Assembly (NCBI GenBank): GCA_024235715.1
Contig: JACKLW010000005.1
Coordinates: forward strand, 744,001-808,000
DNA length: 64,000 nt
Direction of reading: 5' to 3'
Source: Accumulibacter sp.
GTDB lineage: Bacteria > Pseudomonadota > Gammaproteobacteria > Burkholderiales > Rhodocyclaceae
Shown: piece by piece, positions 8,863-17,737 of the stretch
Layout of the letters: each line of letters starts with the position of its first letter
Numbering within the stretch: the stretch's first letter is position 1
The notes under the pieces: model-generated
What the model saw: only the letters and a program-made list of their open reading frames with translations
Told to the model about the DNA's origin: nothing
Database searches by the model: none
Position numbers and translations under genes: made by a program

Positions 8863-10287
8863 ATGCCTAGGGGCGCGGGAGCGGATCGGGAGGTGGTCAA
8901 CGCGCAGGGCTCGCAGGGCTTCATCAACCGCCCGACCGGTCCGGTCACGCAGCACTTCGGCGACAACGCCAACGTCACGATCAACCAGGGCGCCTCGGTC
9001 AACGAAATCGTGGACGCCCTGCGCATGGCGGGCATACTGTCGCGACTCACGACCCGGATCCCGGAAGCGCAGTTCCGACAGCTGCTGGACATCGTCGCGC
9101 GGGTCACGCTCCCGGATGCCGGCGAGCATCTGTACCGCGTCTGCCGTGTGACCCTGCCTTCCACCGCTCACCTGGTGAACGCCGAGATCCCTTCCCTGCT
9201 GCTCGCCGACATGTGCGAACAGTCCTCGAGCAAGGCCTGGCCACCGCTCTTCGAATGCATCGAGCGGTTCGCACTGGTCACAGGCATCGAGCCGGCCCTG
9301 GCGAGCGAGTTCCAGCACTGGGTCGATGTCAGTGCCAGCCTGGCAACGCCGCCATCCACTGCCGGCGAGATAGAAAACCTGCGCCGGGAAATCCGCGCCG
9401 AGGCGCTCAGGTCGGCTGACGCGGACGCCTTGTCCTGGCTCCAGGTATACCTCGAACCCGACTGGCTGAACCGCACCCAGCAGCGCAAGCAAGCGCTCTT
9501 CAGGGTCGAACTGGTGCTCTGGAGCCCGCGGACCAATGGCCCCCTGGTGCTGCAATCCGAGCCGGCCGACGGGGAGACTGGCGAGGCCAAGGTCCTGTGG
9601 ACGCTCGACGAGATCCCGTCACTGCTCGACCAGGTATTCCTCCGTCGCGAAACGATCGCGCTCATTCCGGACATCATTACCGGTCTGGTCATCGAAATCG
9701 TCGCCCCGTCCGATTTTCTCGTCTACGGCTTCGAACACTGGAAGCGCAAGAACACCACGGACACCTACGGCAGCTACCACCCGCTGGTCGTAAGGTTGCG
9801 CGACCGCCTGGCCATCCCCGACCCCGCCGATCAGAAGCGGGCTGACGATTACTGGCACTTCAAGTGGAACACCTTCCGCAATGGCGTGTGCCGCCTGGAC
9901 TTCGCGGCCGTCCAGTGGCGCCCGCCGGAGGATCTGGACACCTTCGAGCTTCAGGACAACCCGGATCTCGTCTGCCTCGGCCTGTCCTCGCCGCTGCTGC
10001 CAGGACAGCGCGAGGTCTTCGACACGCTTCGCGATGCCGGCATCCCGATCGCAATCTGGCTGCGCGGCAACGATCTTGGGGCGGAGGCACCGGCAGACTG
10101 GCCGCAGCGGATCGCGGCGTCGATCCGGGGCGCATCGCTTTCCGAACTGCGCGAAGCCGTCAAGAAGACCCGGCGCCTGAAGGTTGCCAGGAAGAACCGG
10201 TCGTATTTCAGCAATGCCTTGACCCTGCTCTGGGATGACCCCGACCGTCCCCCCCTCAAGTACGAAGCGCAAGGAGTGTTCGTATGA
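8863..10287 (+). CDS. VMAP-type protein (vWA-MoxR-associated protein) with effector-associated tag
   Basis: 474 residues from ATG 8863, with the weak ribosome-binding sequence GAGGCGGGG upstream; ATG 8788 is an in-frame alternative. Residues 13-33 carry the tag ending QGFINRPTGPVTQHFG, which recurs in the caspase gene at 16326. A Gly/Asn-rich DNANVTINQG linker follows. The remainder looks like the middle and C-terminal domains of VMAP proteins, the scaffold component of vWA-MoxR conflict systems (family as described by Kaur, Burroughs, Iyer and Aravind), and ends in a DRPPLKYEAQG-like tail. It is first in a five-gene run and overlaps the MoxR gene by 4 bases. The family role is inferred to be coupling threat sensing or regulation to effectors. 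The assignment rests on gene context and overall form more than on a catalytic motif. Confidence 0.72.
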   Translation: MPRGAGADREVVNAQGSQGFINRPTGPVTQHFGDNANVTINQGASVNEIVDALRMAGILSRLTTRIPEAQFRQLLDIVARVTLPDAGEHLYRVCRVTLPSTAHLVNAEIPSLLLADMCEQSSSKAWPPLFECIERFALVTGIEPALASEFQHWVDVSASLATPPSTAGEIENLRREIRAEALRSADADALSWLQVYLEPDWLNRTQQRKQALFRVELVLWSPRTNGPLVLQSEPADGETGEAKVLWTLDEIPSLLDQVFLRRETIALIPDIITGLVIEIVAPSDFLVYGFEHWKRKNTTDTYGSYHPLVVRLRDRLAIPDPADQKRADDYWHFKWNTFRNGVCRLDFAAVQWRPPEDLDTFELQDNPDLVCLGLSSPLLPGQREVFDTLRDAGIPIAIWLRGNDLGAEAPADWPQRIAASIRGASLSELREAVKKTRRLKVARKNRSYFSNALTLLWDDPDRPPLKYEAQGVFV

Positions 10288-11300
10288 CCAACTGGCAGAT
10301 CTTCAAGGGCAGCGGCAAACCGCACAATGCGATGAACCGCTTTGTCAGCGAATCGCCCCCGCCCCCGTGGCGACGGTTTTCGGGCGTCGCCCCCGACGCC
10401 GGCGCCTTGGCCGTGGACCCGGACCTGCGCGAGCGCTTTGAAACAGCCAGGTTCCAGGCCAGCGACAAGGAGATCGAGGTGGTCAACGCAGCCATCCACC
10501 TGCGTCGCCCGCTGCTCGTGACCGGCAAGCCCGGCGCCGGCAAGACGACGCTGGCGTATGCCCTCGCACACGAACTCAAGCTCGGGCGCGTCCTCAGCTG
10601 GTCGATCACCTCGCGCGCCACGTTGCAGGACAGTCTGTATCGCTACGACCCGATCGCCCGCCTGCAGGAGGTCAATCGCCGCCAGCAGCGCAACATCGCG
10701 GAGGACCCGGACATCGGCCATTTCATCCGGCTCGGGCCGGTGGGCACGGCGCTGCTGCCGACCACCTATCCGCGCGTGCTGCTCATTGACGAGATCGACA
10801 AGAGCGACATCGACCTGCCCAACGACCTGCTGCACGTATTCGAGGACGGGCGCTACGAGATCCCGGAACTGACCCGCATCTCGGCGGAGCAATCCGCCGT
10901 GCAGGTCCTGCCTGCGGACAGCGACGACAAGGTCACGATCATCGATGGAAGGGTCGCCTGCCAGGCGTTCCCCATCATCATCCTTACCAGCAACGGCGAA
11001 CGCGAGTTCCCCGGACCCTTCCTGCGCCGCTGCGTGCGCCTGAACATCCCCGAGCACGACAAGGCCAAGCTCGCCAGGATCGTCAACGCCTATTTCGCCG
11101 GCGACCAGGAAGTCCCCAAGACGCAGCGTGACGCGCTCATCGAGAAGTTCCTGCGACGCCGCAACCACGGGGATCTCGCCACCGACCAGTTGCTCAACGC
11201 GATCTACCTGACCCGGCACGGGTTTGACGTCGGGGACGCCACTGAAGGCAGGGAGAACCTCGCCGAGACCATCTGGAAGCACCTGAGCGGCGGCGCGTAA
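10284..11300 (+). CDS. MoxR-family AAA+ ATPase
   Basis: 338 residues. Walker A is GKPGAGKTT (residues 81-89) and Walker B is VLLIDEIDKSD (Asp169, Glu170), followed by a sensor-like ILTSNGEREFPGPFLRRC stretch with the arginines expected of MoxR proteins. MoxR ATPases work as chaperone-like remodelling machines, usually paired with a vWA-domain partner. Here the partner gene begins 3 bases downstream and the VMAP gene overlaps by 4 bases upstream, so the three are made together. In this context it is probably the NTP-dependent switch that controls assembly or activity of the protease-like components. Confidence 0.9.
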   Translation: MTNWQIFKGSGKPHNAMNRFVSESPPPPWRRFSGVAPDAGALAVDPDLRERFETARFQASDKEIEVVNAAIHLRRPLLVTGKPGAGKTTLAYALAHELKLGRVLSWSITSRATLQDSLYRYDPIARLQEVNRRQQRNIAEDPDIGHFIRLGPVGTALLPTTYPRVLLIDEIDKSDIDLPNDLLHVFEDGRYEIPELTRISAEQSAVQVLPADSDDKVTIIDGRVACQAFPIIILTSNGEREFPGPFLRRCVRLNIPEHDKAKLARIVNAYFAGDQEVPKTQRDALIEKFLRRRNHGDLATDQLLNAIYLTRHGFDVGDATEGRENLAETIWKHLSGGA

Positions 11301-11302
11301 GC

Positions 11303-14300
11303 GTGACAGCGGAGCCCGTCGAGCACCTGCTCGACTTCCTTGGACGGGCCGGCGAGGAGGCGACGGCCGAAGAGGTGGCAGAGCTGCTCTGGCTTGCCGC
11401 GCGGCTGCCGGCGCGGCGCAAAGGCGTCCTGTCGGCGCCGCACACGCCGCCCGCCATGGCGCCACCCGCCATCGCACCCGCGCCTGCCCGAGAATCGCCC
11501 CCGCCGGGCCGCAGCGAGACCTTTGGCCAGACCGCGACCGCCAGCGGCCAGGCCGCGCCGGCCCGCGCAAGCAGCGATCTCTATCCGGCGAGCAGCGCCA
11601 TCGACAGCGGTGGCACAGCCGCGCGCCGGATCCGCAGCCCGGGCGCTCTGGCCCTGCCCGGCAGCCTGGAGCTGGGGCGCAGCCTGCGGCCACTCAAGCG
11701 TCGAGTGCCCTCGCGCGTGCGCCGGCTACTCGACGAGGTCGCCACAGCCCGGCATATCGCCGATACCGGCCAGTGGACGCCGGTTTTCAACCCCGCGCCC
11801 GAACGCTGGCTCGACGTGGTTCTGGTGGTTGACGAATCGTCCTCGATGATCATCTGGCAGCAGACCCTCGTCGAGCTGCAACGCCTGCTCGAGCGTCAGG
11901 GTGCCTTCCGCAGTATCGAAGTCCTGGGCTTCAGTGCCAACGCGGGAAATCGTGGCATCGAGATCCACACCGGCATCGGACATCGGGCTGAACGGGGCCG
12001 GCAGCGCCGGCCAGCAGAGCTGATCGACCCGATGGGCCGGCGGCTGATTGCCGTCGTGAGCGACTGCGTATCGCCGGTCTGGCATAACGGCGTCATGGGC
12101 ACGGCACTGTCTGACTGGGGTCGGGCCGGCCTGACCACCGTGGTGCAGGTCCTCCCCGATCGCCTCTGGGTACGCACCGGACTGCGCACCTACCCGGCGG
12201 TCTATTTGCGCTCGCCCGCACCGGGCGCGCCGAACTCGACCTTCGAGATCGAATGGACGACGTACCGGCCCCGGCCGGGTGTGCCGCGCGGAACGCCCGT
12301 GCCGGTGCTCTCACTGGAGGCTCTGTCGCTCGACCACTGGGCGCGTGCCGTGGCGGGCAACAGCAACCTGTGGATTCCGGGAGTCTTCGCAATCCCGGCG
12401 GCGCCTGTGCACGGCCATGCTGACGCGCCGCCAGACGCGCCCGTGCGCGCGGCGACGCCACCGCCCGGGCAACTGCTGCGGCTCTTCTACGGCACCGCCT
12501 CACCCACGGCGCGGCGCCTGGCCAGTTTCCTGGCGGCTGTGCCGCTGACCATGCCGGTGATGCGCCTGGTGCAGCGCGTGCTACTGCCCGAGTCGCGTCA
12601 GGTGCACCTTGCCGAGGTCTGGCTGAGCGGCCTGATAGATCGACCCGCAAGGATCGACCAGACGACCCCTGCCGACAACATCGAGTTCTTTTTCGTGAAC
12701 GGCGTGCGCGAGCTGCTGCACAACAACCTGCGGCTCGGCGAGCTGATCGACGTGCTGAGCGCCGTTTCCAGCCACGTCGGGGAGCGCCTCGGCCAGCCGC
12801 TCGACTTCGGCGCACTCATTGCCGATCCCGCGGCGTCCGGAGACGTTCACATCGCCCAAGGCTACCACTCGTTTGCCCGCGTGGCCGCCAGTGCCCTGCG
12901 CCGCTTCGGAGGCCAGTACGCCGATCTCGCACGGCGGCTCGAGGTCAGCGTCTACGGACAGCACGTTGCGAGCATCGAACCGGCTGCGGAGATCAGGCTC
13001 GAACGCGCAAGCGAAGCGACCGCCGCACCGGTGCGGCGCAGCAAGCAGAAGCTGCGGGTCCGCGCCTTGTTGGTGGGCAGCAATGAGCATGCGGCGCGCG
13101 AAATCCCGCCGCTCGCCGGCCCCGGCAACGACCTGCTTCTCACCCGGGAGTGGTTGCAGCAACGGTGCGGTGTCGCCGCAGCCGACATTGTGCTGCTGCT
13201 CGATCGCCAGGCGACCAAGCAGGCCATCGTTGATGCGTGGCGACGGTGCGCCGGACAGATGGATGACGGCGACCAGCTGTTCTTCCAGTTCAGCGGCAAC
13301 GACCAGGCCATCGCCAGCAACGATCCCAAGGAGGCCGATGGCTTCGAGGAGACGCTCTTGGCCTACGACAGTGTTCCTGGCGATCGGGCGACGCTGCTGA
13401 CACATGAGGAACTGGCTGATCTCGCGACCGAGGTGGAGCAACGCGGCGGCCAGACGATCATCGTCCTCGACAGCAGCCACACGGCCAGCGGGCTGCTGGC
13501 GCGTCGGGCACTGCGCAACACCCTGGTATTCGCAGCCGCAGCCGAGCAGGAAGGCGCTTACGAGATGCAGCGGGAGGGGCGAACGTACGGCGCGGTAAGC
13601 TACTTTCTGGCCGAAGCGATGCGGGCCTACCAACCCGGCATGACGTGGCTCGACGTCCACGACTACGTACTGGCGCAGGTCCAGGCCGAGGGCTTCGCGC
13701 AGACGCCGCAGCTGATCGGCGGCGGCGAGTTGACCGTCTTCGGATCGGAGCGCAAACCGGTGCGCTCCTACCTGGTTGTGACCAAAGCGTACGCACGTGA
13801 GATCGAAGTCCGCGCGCCTGCGGCGCTGCGACTCGGTAGGGGCGAGCGCGGCGCACGCCTGGCGATCTATCCGCCTGGCAGCGCCATGCTCGATCCACCG
13901 CTCGCTTACGCGCGCGTCAGTCGACTGACCGATGGCGGCGTGGCAGCGTCGCTGGAGTCGCTGGAGTCGCCAGTCAGTGTGCCGGTGGCCAGCCGCGTGC
14001 AGGTGGTGGAGTACGGCGACAATCGGCCGCTGATCAAGGTCGGCATGGATGGTGACCTGCTGGAACGGATGGACGTCTCGCCGCTGGTCGCCTTCGAGCG
14101 ACGCAGCAGCGGGCAGGCGGACTTCACCGTCGCTGTCGCCGACCAGGCACAGGTCGTACGCGATCGCGATGGACGGGATGTGTGGCACGAGCCTCTCGCA
14201 CCGGCCGAGAGCCCGTGGACGCGCGCCGGGCACATTCATGATTTCCTCGAGCACCTGGCCACCTACCGCAGGACCTTTGCGCTGGAGAACAACGACATCC

Positions 14301-15391
14301 GCTCGGAACTGACCGGCAAGATCGATCTCGAGCTGTTTTCCGCAGCCCCCGGCGAGGTCCTCGCGCTGGGCGAGAACGAGCCACTGATGCTCAGGCTGCG
14401 CAACCGGGCGGCCGCCAGCCAGTACATCTCGGTGTGGATGCTCGACGAATTCCTGGGTGTCGAGCGCGTATTCCCCGCCACCACCGCATGCGTGCTCCTG
14501 GGCAAGGGCCGCGAGGTCACCCTGGCGGTGACCGTGCAGCCCAGAGGCGCAGCCGACCAGCCAATGCGCGTCACCTTCAAGGTCTTCGCCTCGAGCGGAC
14601 CCGCCGATCTTGCCCTGCTGTCCCTCGCACGGCTCGATCGGCCCGTCGACCTGACCCAGCTCATCGAGCGATCGAGCAAGGTGACGGAAACGGAACCGGC
14701 GCGGCAGAGCGCGTCCGCAAGAAACGACGCTGGCGTCGCAGCCGGACGCGGCACCTGGGTGCCGGGCGGGCCGGTGGCCGAGAGAGGCAAGCTGTGGAAA
14801 ACCGGAATGACATTGCGCATCAAGTTCCTGACCGGAGATCCGGCCCTGCACAAGCGCGTGCTGGCGGCGGCGCAGGAGTGGACCCGATACGCCAACCTGC
14901 GCTTTGAAAGCGTCCAGACGGGCGACGCCGAGTTGCGCGTCAGTTTCGATGGCGAGGGCTCGTGGTCCTATGTCGGCACCGACAGCTTGTCGATTCCAGA
15001 GGACCAGCCGACGATCAACCTGGGCCGGTTGAGCCGTAGCACCCCACGCGAGGCGCTGCGCGCCGTCGTACTGCACGAGTTCGGTCATGCGCTCGGCCTT
15101 GCAGCCTCGCAGCAAAGCCCTGTCGCCGACATTCCCTGGAACAAGAAAGCTGCGTACGCGTACTACGCCAAGATGGGATGGGACAGAACGACCGTGGATG
15201 CGATGATCTTTGCGAAATTCGATGCCAGCCAGGTGATCCACGACCCGGCCGATCCCTACTCGATCATGTACCACCCGATTGCCAAGGAAACCACCGACGG
15301 GAAACGCGCGATCGACCAGGGCAAAGAGCTGTCGGAAGGGGACAAGCAGTTCATCGCGCGTCTCTACCCGGCTACGACAGAGGATGCCTAG
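11303..15391 (+). CDS. Giant vWA protein with degenerate caspase-like and degenerate zinc-metallopeptidase-like domains
   Basis: 1362 residues from GTG 11303, directly after moxR. In order: a short acidic/Pro-rich N-terminus; a vWA domain from about residue 170 with an intact MIDAS DESSS (Asp177); a SAV_2336-like helical region; a caspase-like (C14) fold from about residue 583; a beta-rich region and a DUF4384-like segment at about 1020-1130; and a C-terminal astacin/metzincin-like domain from about 1190. The caspase-type His box reads FSGND with Asn666 where His is expected, and the Cys box reads LDSSH with Ser725 where Cys is expected. The metallopeptidase motif is HEFGHALGLAA, with His1258, Glu1259 and His1262 kept but Ala1268 in place of the third zinc ligand, while a Met-turn SIMYH (Met1322) remains. 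Two protease folds thus appear converted to non-catalytic or altered roles. It is the MoxR partner of the system. Confidence 0.82.
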   Translation: MTAEPVEHLLDFLGRAGEEATAEEVAELLWLAARLPARRKGVLSAPHTPPAMAPPAIAPAPARESPPPGRSETFGQTATASGQAAPARASSDLYPASSAIDSGGTAARRIRSPGALALPGSLELGRSLRPLKRRVPSRVRRLLDEVATARHIADTGQWTPVFNPAPERWLDVVLVVDESSSMIIWQQTLVELQRLLERQGAFRSIEVLGFSANAGNRGIEIHTGIGHRAERGRQRRPAELIDPMGRRLIAVVSDCVSPVWHNGVMGTALSDWGRAGLTTVVQVLPDRLWVRTGLRTYPAVYLRSPAPGAPNSTFEIEWTTYRPRPGVPRGTPVPVLSLEALSLDHWARAVAGNSNLWIPGVFAIPAAPVHGHADAPPDAPVRAATPPPGQLLRLFYGTASPTARRLASFLAAVPLTMPVMRLVQRVLLPESRQVHLAEVWLSGLIDRPARIDQTTPADNIEFFFVNGVRELLHNNLRLGELIDVLSAVSSHVGERLGQPLDFGALIADPAASGDVHIAQGYHSFARVAASALRRFGGQYADLARRLEVSVYGQHVASIEPAAEIRLERASEATAAPVRRSKQKLRVRALLVGSNEHAAREIPPLAGPGNDLLLTREWLQQRCGVAAADIVLLLDRQATKQAIVDAWRRCAGQMDDGDQLFFQFSGNDQAIASNDPKEADGFEETLLAYDSVPGDRATLLTHEELADLATEVEQRGGQTIIVLDSSHTASGLLARRALRNTLVFAAAAEQEGAYEMQREGRTYGAVSYFLAEAMRAYQPGMTWLDVHDYVLAQVQAEGFAQTPQLIGGGELTVFGSERKPVRSYLVVTKAYAREIEVRAPAALRLGRGERGARLAIYPPGSAMLDPPLAYARVSRLTDGGVAASLESLESPVSVPVASRVQVVEYGDNRPLIKVGMDGDLLERMDVSPLVAFERRSSGQADFTVAVADQAQVVRDRDGRDVWHEPLAPAESPWTRAGHIHDFLEHLATYRRTFALENNDIRSELTGKIDLELFSAAPGEVLALGENEPLMLRLRNRAAASQYISVWMLDEFLGVERVFPATTACVLLGKGREVTLAVTVQPRGAADQPMRVTFKVFASSGPADLALLSLARLDRPVDLTQLIERSSKVTETEPARQSASARNDAGVAAGRGTWVPGGPVAERGKLWKTGMTLRIKFLTGDPALHKRVLAAAQEWTRYANLRFESVQTGDAELRVSFDGEGSWSYVGTDSLSIPEDQPTINLGRLSRSTPREALRAVVLHEFGHALGLAASQQSPVADIPWNKKAAYAYYAKMGWDRTTVDAMIFAKFDASQVIHDPADPYSIMYHPIAKETTDGKRAIDQGKELSEGDKQFIARLYPATTEDA

Positions 15392-15400
15392 GAGCAAGCC

Positions 15401-16306
15401 GTGAATCCTGCCGCGGACCCGAACAGCGAGAGCAATGTGCATGGCAGGTGGACGACTGCCCAGCTGACGGTAACGGTGCGCTTCGTTGGCCCAGCACGCG
15501 CGACCGAGGCGTCGCCCGCGAACTCGGCGGCAGAGCCGGGTGCTGCCAAGGCGCGGCAGTTCGTCGTCGCGGCCGAGCTGGCCGAACCACCGGCAGAATA
15601 CGACCTGGCGCAAACCGGCGACCTGCGCTTCGACGCCGCGAAGGAGCAGGCGGCAGTCGTCGGCTCGGCGCTCGTTTCCTTCGTCAAGGGCGTCTCGCAC
15701 GAGCAGCGCAGCGACATCATCAAAGCATCGCTACTGGCACAACTTGCCGCCAACCGGAAGGTCGCCAGCCCGGCAACCGTCGACGAGCTCAACGCCTGGT
15801 ACGGCACGTATTTCGACGTGCTGTCGCAGATCGGCTTCGCGGCCATGGACAGGAGCTTCGCCCCTTCCCCGGTGCAACGGACTGACTTCGATGCGGGCGC
15901 GGCGATTCTCGACATCGCCACGACCTTGCTCGCCGAGTCTTCCGAAGCTTTGAGCCTCGTCCGGAGGACCCTCGATGCGCTGCGCAAGATGCCCGACGAC
16001 AATCCCTCGCTCGCGCTCCTCAACCGGGCCAGCCAGGCGACGAACACCTCCCGCTTCCAGATGACGGTCGTCGACCAGGAGCACGGTGCCGGCTTGCGGA
16101 TGTTCTTGATGGCCTTTGGCCTCGAAGCGAAGTCCGGGCTCATGCAGCTGCCGTTCTTCAGGGTCTACACTGGCCAGGTGACGGTCCAGCGCCATTCGGC
16201 AAGGTTCGCCATCGATGCACACCTTCTCGCCGCCGTGGGGGAAACGATCGCACGCAGGGTCGACCCGTACGGCGACCAGCACATCCGACAGTTGCCAGAT
16301 CTGTAG
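15401..16306 (+). CDS. Unrecognised protein of the VMAP/caspase cluster
   Basis: 301 residues from GTG 15401, preceded by AGGAG with 6-base spacing, 9 bases after the giant vWA gene. The N-terminal third is Ala/Glu-rich and beta-like; the middle is helical; the C-terminal third (FQMTVVDQEHGAGLRMFLMA and onward) alternates strands and helices. There is no signal peptide, membrane segment or catalytic motif that I recognise. Its position between the vWA protein and the caspase, with short spacing on both sides, makes it a component of the same system. An adaptor, substrate or toxin role would be guesswork. Confidence 0.7.
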   Translation: MNPAADPNSESNVHGRWTTAQLTVTVRFVGPARATEASPANSAAEPGAAKARQFVVAAELAEPPAEYDLAQTGDLRFDAAKEQAAVVGSALVSFVKGVSHEQRSDIIKASLLAQLAANRKVASPATVDELNAWYGTYFDVLSQIGFAAMDRSFAPSPVQRTDFDAGAAILDIATTLLAESSEALSLVRRTLDALRKMPDDNPSLALLNRASQATNTSRFQMTVVDQEHGAGLRMFLMAFGLEAKSGLMQLPFFRVYTGQVTVQRHSARFAIDAHLLAAVGETIARRVDPYGDQHIRQLPDL

Positions 16307-16325
16307 ATCGTTAAGGAGGCTTGCG

Positions 16326-17600
16326 ATGAGTATCTTCAGCAACGGACACGCATTGCTCGTCGGCGTCGGCGCAGACCTGCCGAACACGGTAGACGACGCC
16401 AGGGGGCTTGCCGGGATCCTCGCCGACGGAGAGCGCTGTGCCTACCCGCCAGGACAGGTAGTGGCACTCACCGGGCCCGACGCGACGCGCGGCGCGGTGC
16501 TGGACGCGCTCGCCGGGCTGGCCGAGCGAAGCGATGCGAAGTCGACTGTCGTCGTCTTCTTCTCGGGGCACGGCTACCAGGTGGCATCGAGCATGGGCGA
16601 GCAGTACTACCTGATGCCATACGGCTACGACCTCGACGCGCTGTTCAGGACCGCAATCAGCGGCAGCGAATTTGCCGACAAGTTGCAGGCAATCCCGGCG
16701 CAGCGGATGCTCGTGTTGCTCGACTGCTGCCATGCGGGCGGCATTGGCGAGGCAAAATCCCCGGGCCTCTCCCTCAGCAAGTCGCCGCTGCCGCCGGAAG
16801 CGCAGTCGCTGTTTGCCAAGGGTGCCGGGCGAGTGCTGGTCGCCTCGTCACGGGCGGACGAAAGCTCGTTCGCGGGACACCCGTACAGTGCATTTACGCT
16901 GGCGCTGATCGAGGCCCTCTCGGGTGTAGGCGTGGCGAAACCTGATGGCTACGTGCGCTGGACGGACCTGGCACTGCATGCGCGCGAGAAGGTACCCCAG
17001 CGCACGAAAAACCGGCAGCACCCGATCATCGACCTGGCACAGGCAGACAACTTCGTGCTCGCTTACTACGCGGCAGGTGCGTCGCAGCCGAAGGGTCTGC
17101 CGTTCGCAGCCACGCCGGAGATCGAACCCGAGCCCGGCGCTTTCGGGGACACGATCAACGCGCAAAACGCGCAGGGCTTCATCAACCGACCAAGCGGACC
17201 CGTGACGCAGTACTTCGGCAGCCCTGTGAACACCGGGGGCGGAGCCCATGTCGGCGGATCGGTGACGACGGCCAGTGGTGACTTCGTCGGCCGTGACCGC
17301 GTGCAGCAGGGATTGAGCGGTGCAGATCTGGAGCGCGTCTTTGCGCCCTTGACGGGGGTCATCGGCAATGCGGCGCCAGACAAACGTGCCCAGGCCAGCC
17401 GGAAGCTGCACGAACTGAAGAGCGAGGTTGCCAAGGCCGACAAGGCTGACGACAGCCGGATGGCGACATTGATCGATGGCATCGTCGGACTGGTCCCTGC
17501 CGCAGTGAGCGCCGTAACGAGCATCTTCGCGACGCCGCTTCTCGCTGGCCTCGCCGGCAACGCCACGAAGTTCGTGCTGGGCAAGCTCCAGGCGGACTAG
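16326..17600 (+). CDS. Caspase-family (peptidase C14) protease with effector-associated tag and C-terminal helical tail
   Basis: 424 residues. The ATG at 16326 follows a textbook AAGGAGG (16313-16319). The N-terminal caspase fold has both catalytic boxes intact: FFSGHG (His82) and LLDCCHAGG (Cys135). Residues 278-298 hold the tag QGFINRPSGPVTQYFG, nearly the same as in the VMAP protein. It runs into a Gly-rich GGSVTTASGDFVGRD linker typical of beta-solenoid effector-associated connectors. The last about 70 residues contain two hydrophobic helices (LIDGIVGLVPAAVSAVTSIF and onward) that could insert in or touch a membrane. It is the last gene of the cluster and the only protease in it with a complete catalytic dyad, so it is the likely executioner. 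Confidence 0.88.
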   Translation: MSIFSNGHALLVGVGADLPNTVDDARGLAGILADGERCAYPPGQVVALTGPDATRGAVLDALAGLAERSDAKSTVVVFFSGHGYQVASSMGEQYYLMPYGYDLDALFRTAISGSEFADKLQAIPAQRMLVLLDCCHAGGIGEAKSPGLSLSKSPLPPEAQSLFAKGAGRVLVASSRADESSFAGHPYSAFTLALIEALSGVGVAKPDGYVRWTDLALHAREKVPQRTKNRQHPIIDLAQADNFVLAYYAAGASQPKGLPFAATPEIEPEPGAFGDTINAQNAQGFINRPSGPVTQYFGSPVNTGGGAHVGGSVTTASGDFVGRDRVQQGLSGADLERVFAPLTGVIGNAAPDKRAQASRKLHELKSEVAKADKADDSRMATLIDGIVGLVPAAVSAVTSIFATPLLAGLAGNATKFVLGKLQAD

Positions 17601-17701
17601 ATCGGCGCCCGAAGAAACATGACTCGTCACTTGCCCCTGCACGACCAGACAGTCGATCCGACTTGGGTACAGCAGAAGCAACCCGCCCGCAACCACAAGA
17701 A

Positions 17702-17724
17702 AGCCCCGGCTTCTTGCCGGGGCT
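17702..17724 (-). terminator. Rho-independent terminator, displaced from the tRNA-Met gene
   Basis: A 9-bp perfect GC-rich stem (AGCCCCGGC / GCCGGGGCT) with a TTCTT loop. Read on the minus strand it is followed by TTTCTT. It stands beside the truncated tRNA copy at 17738-17788 and closely resembles the terminator next to the intact tRNA at 32337-32359. It is probably the chromosomal terminator of tRNA-Met, now separated from the gene by the inserted element. Confidence 0.7.
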
Positions 17725-17737
17725 AAATGCCTGAATC

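Noticed and set aside
12581-15700. 1039-codon open frame on the minus strand
   Set aside because: Antisense to the giant vWA gene, which has clear domains and good spacing to its neighbours.
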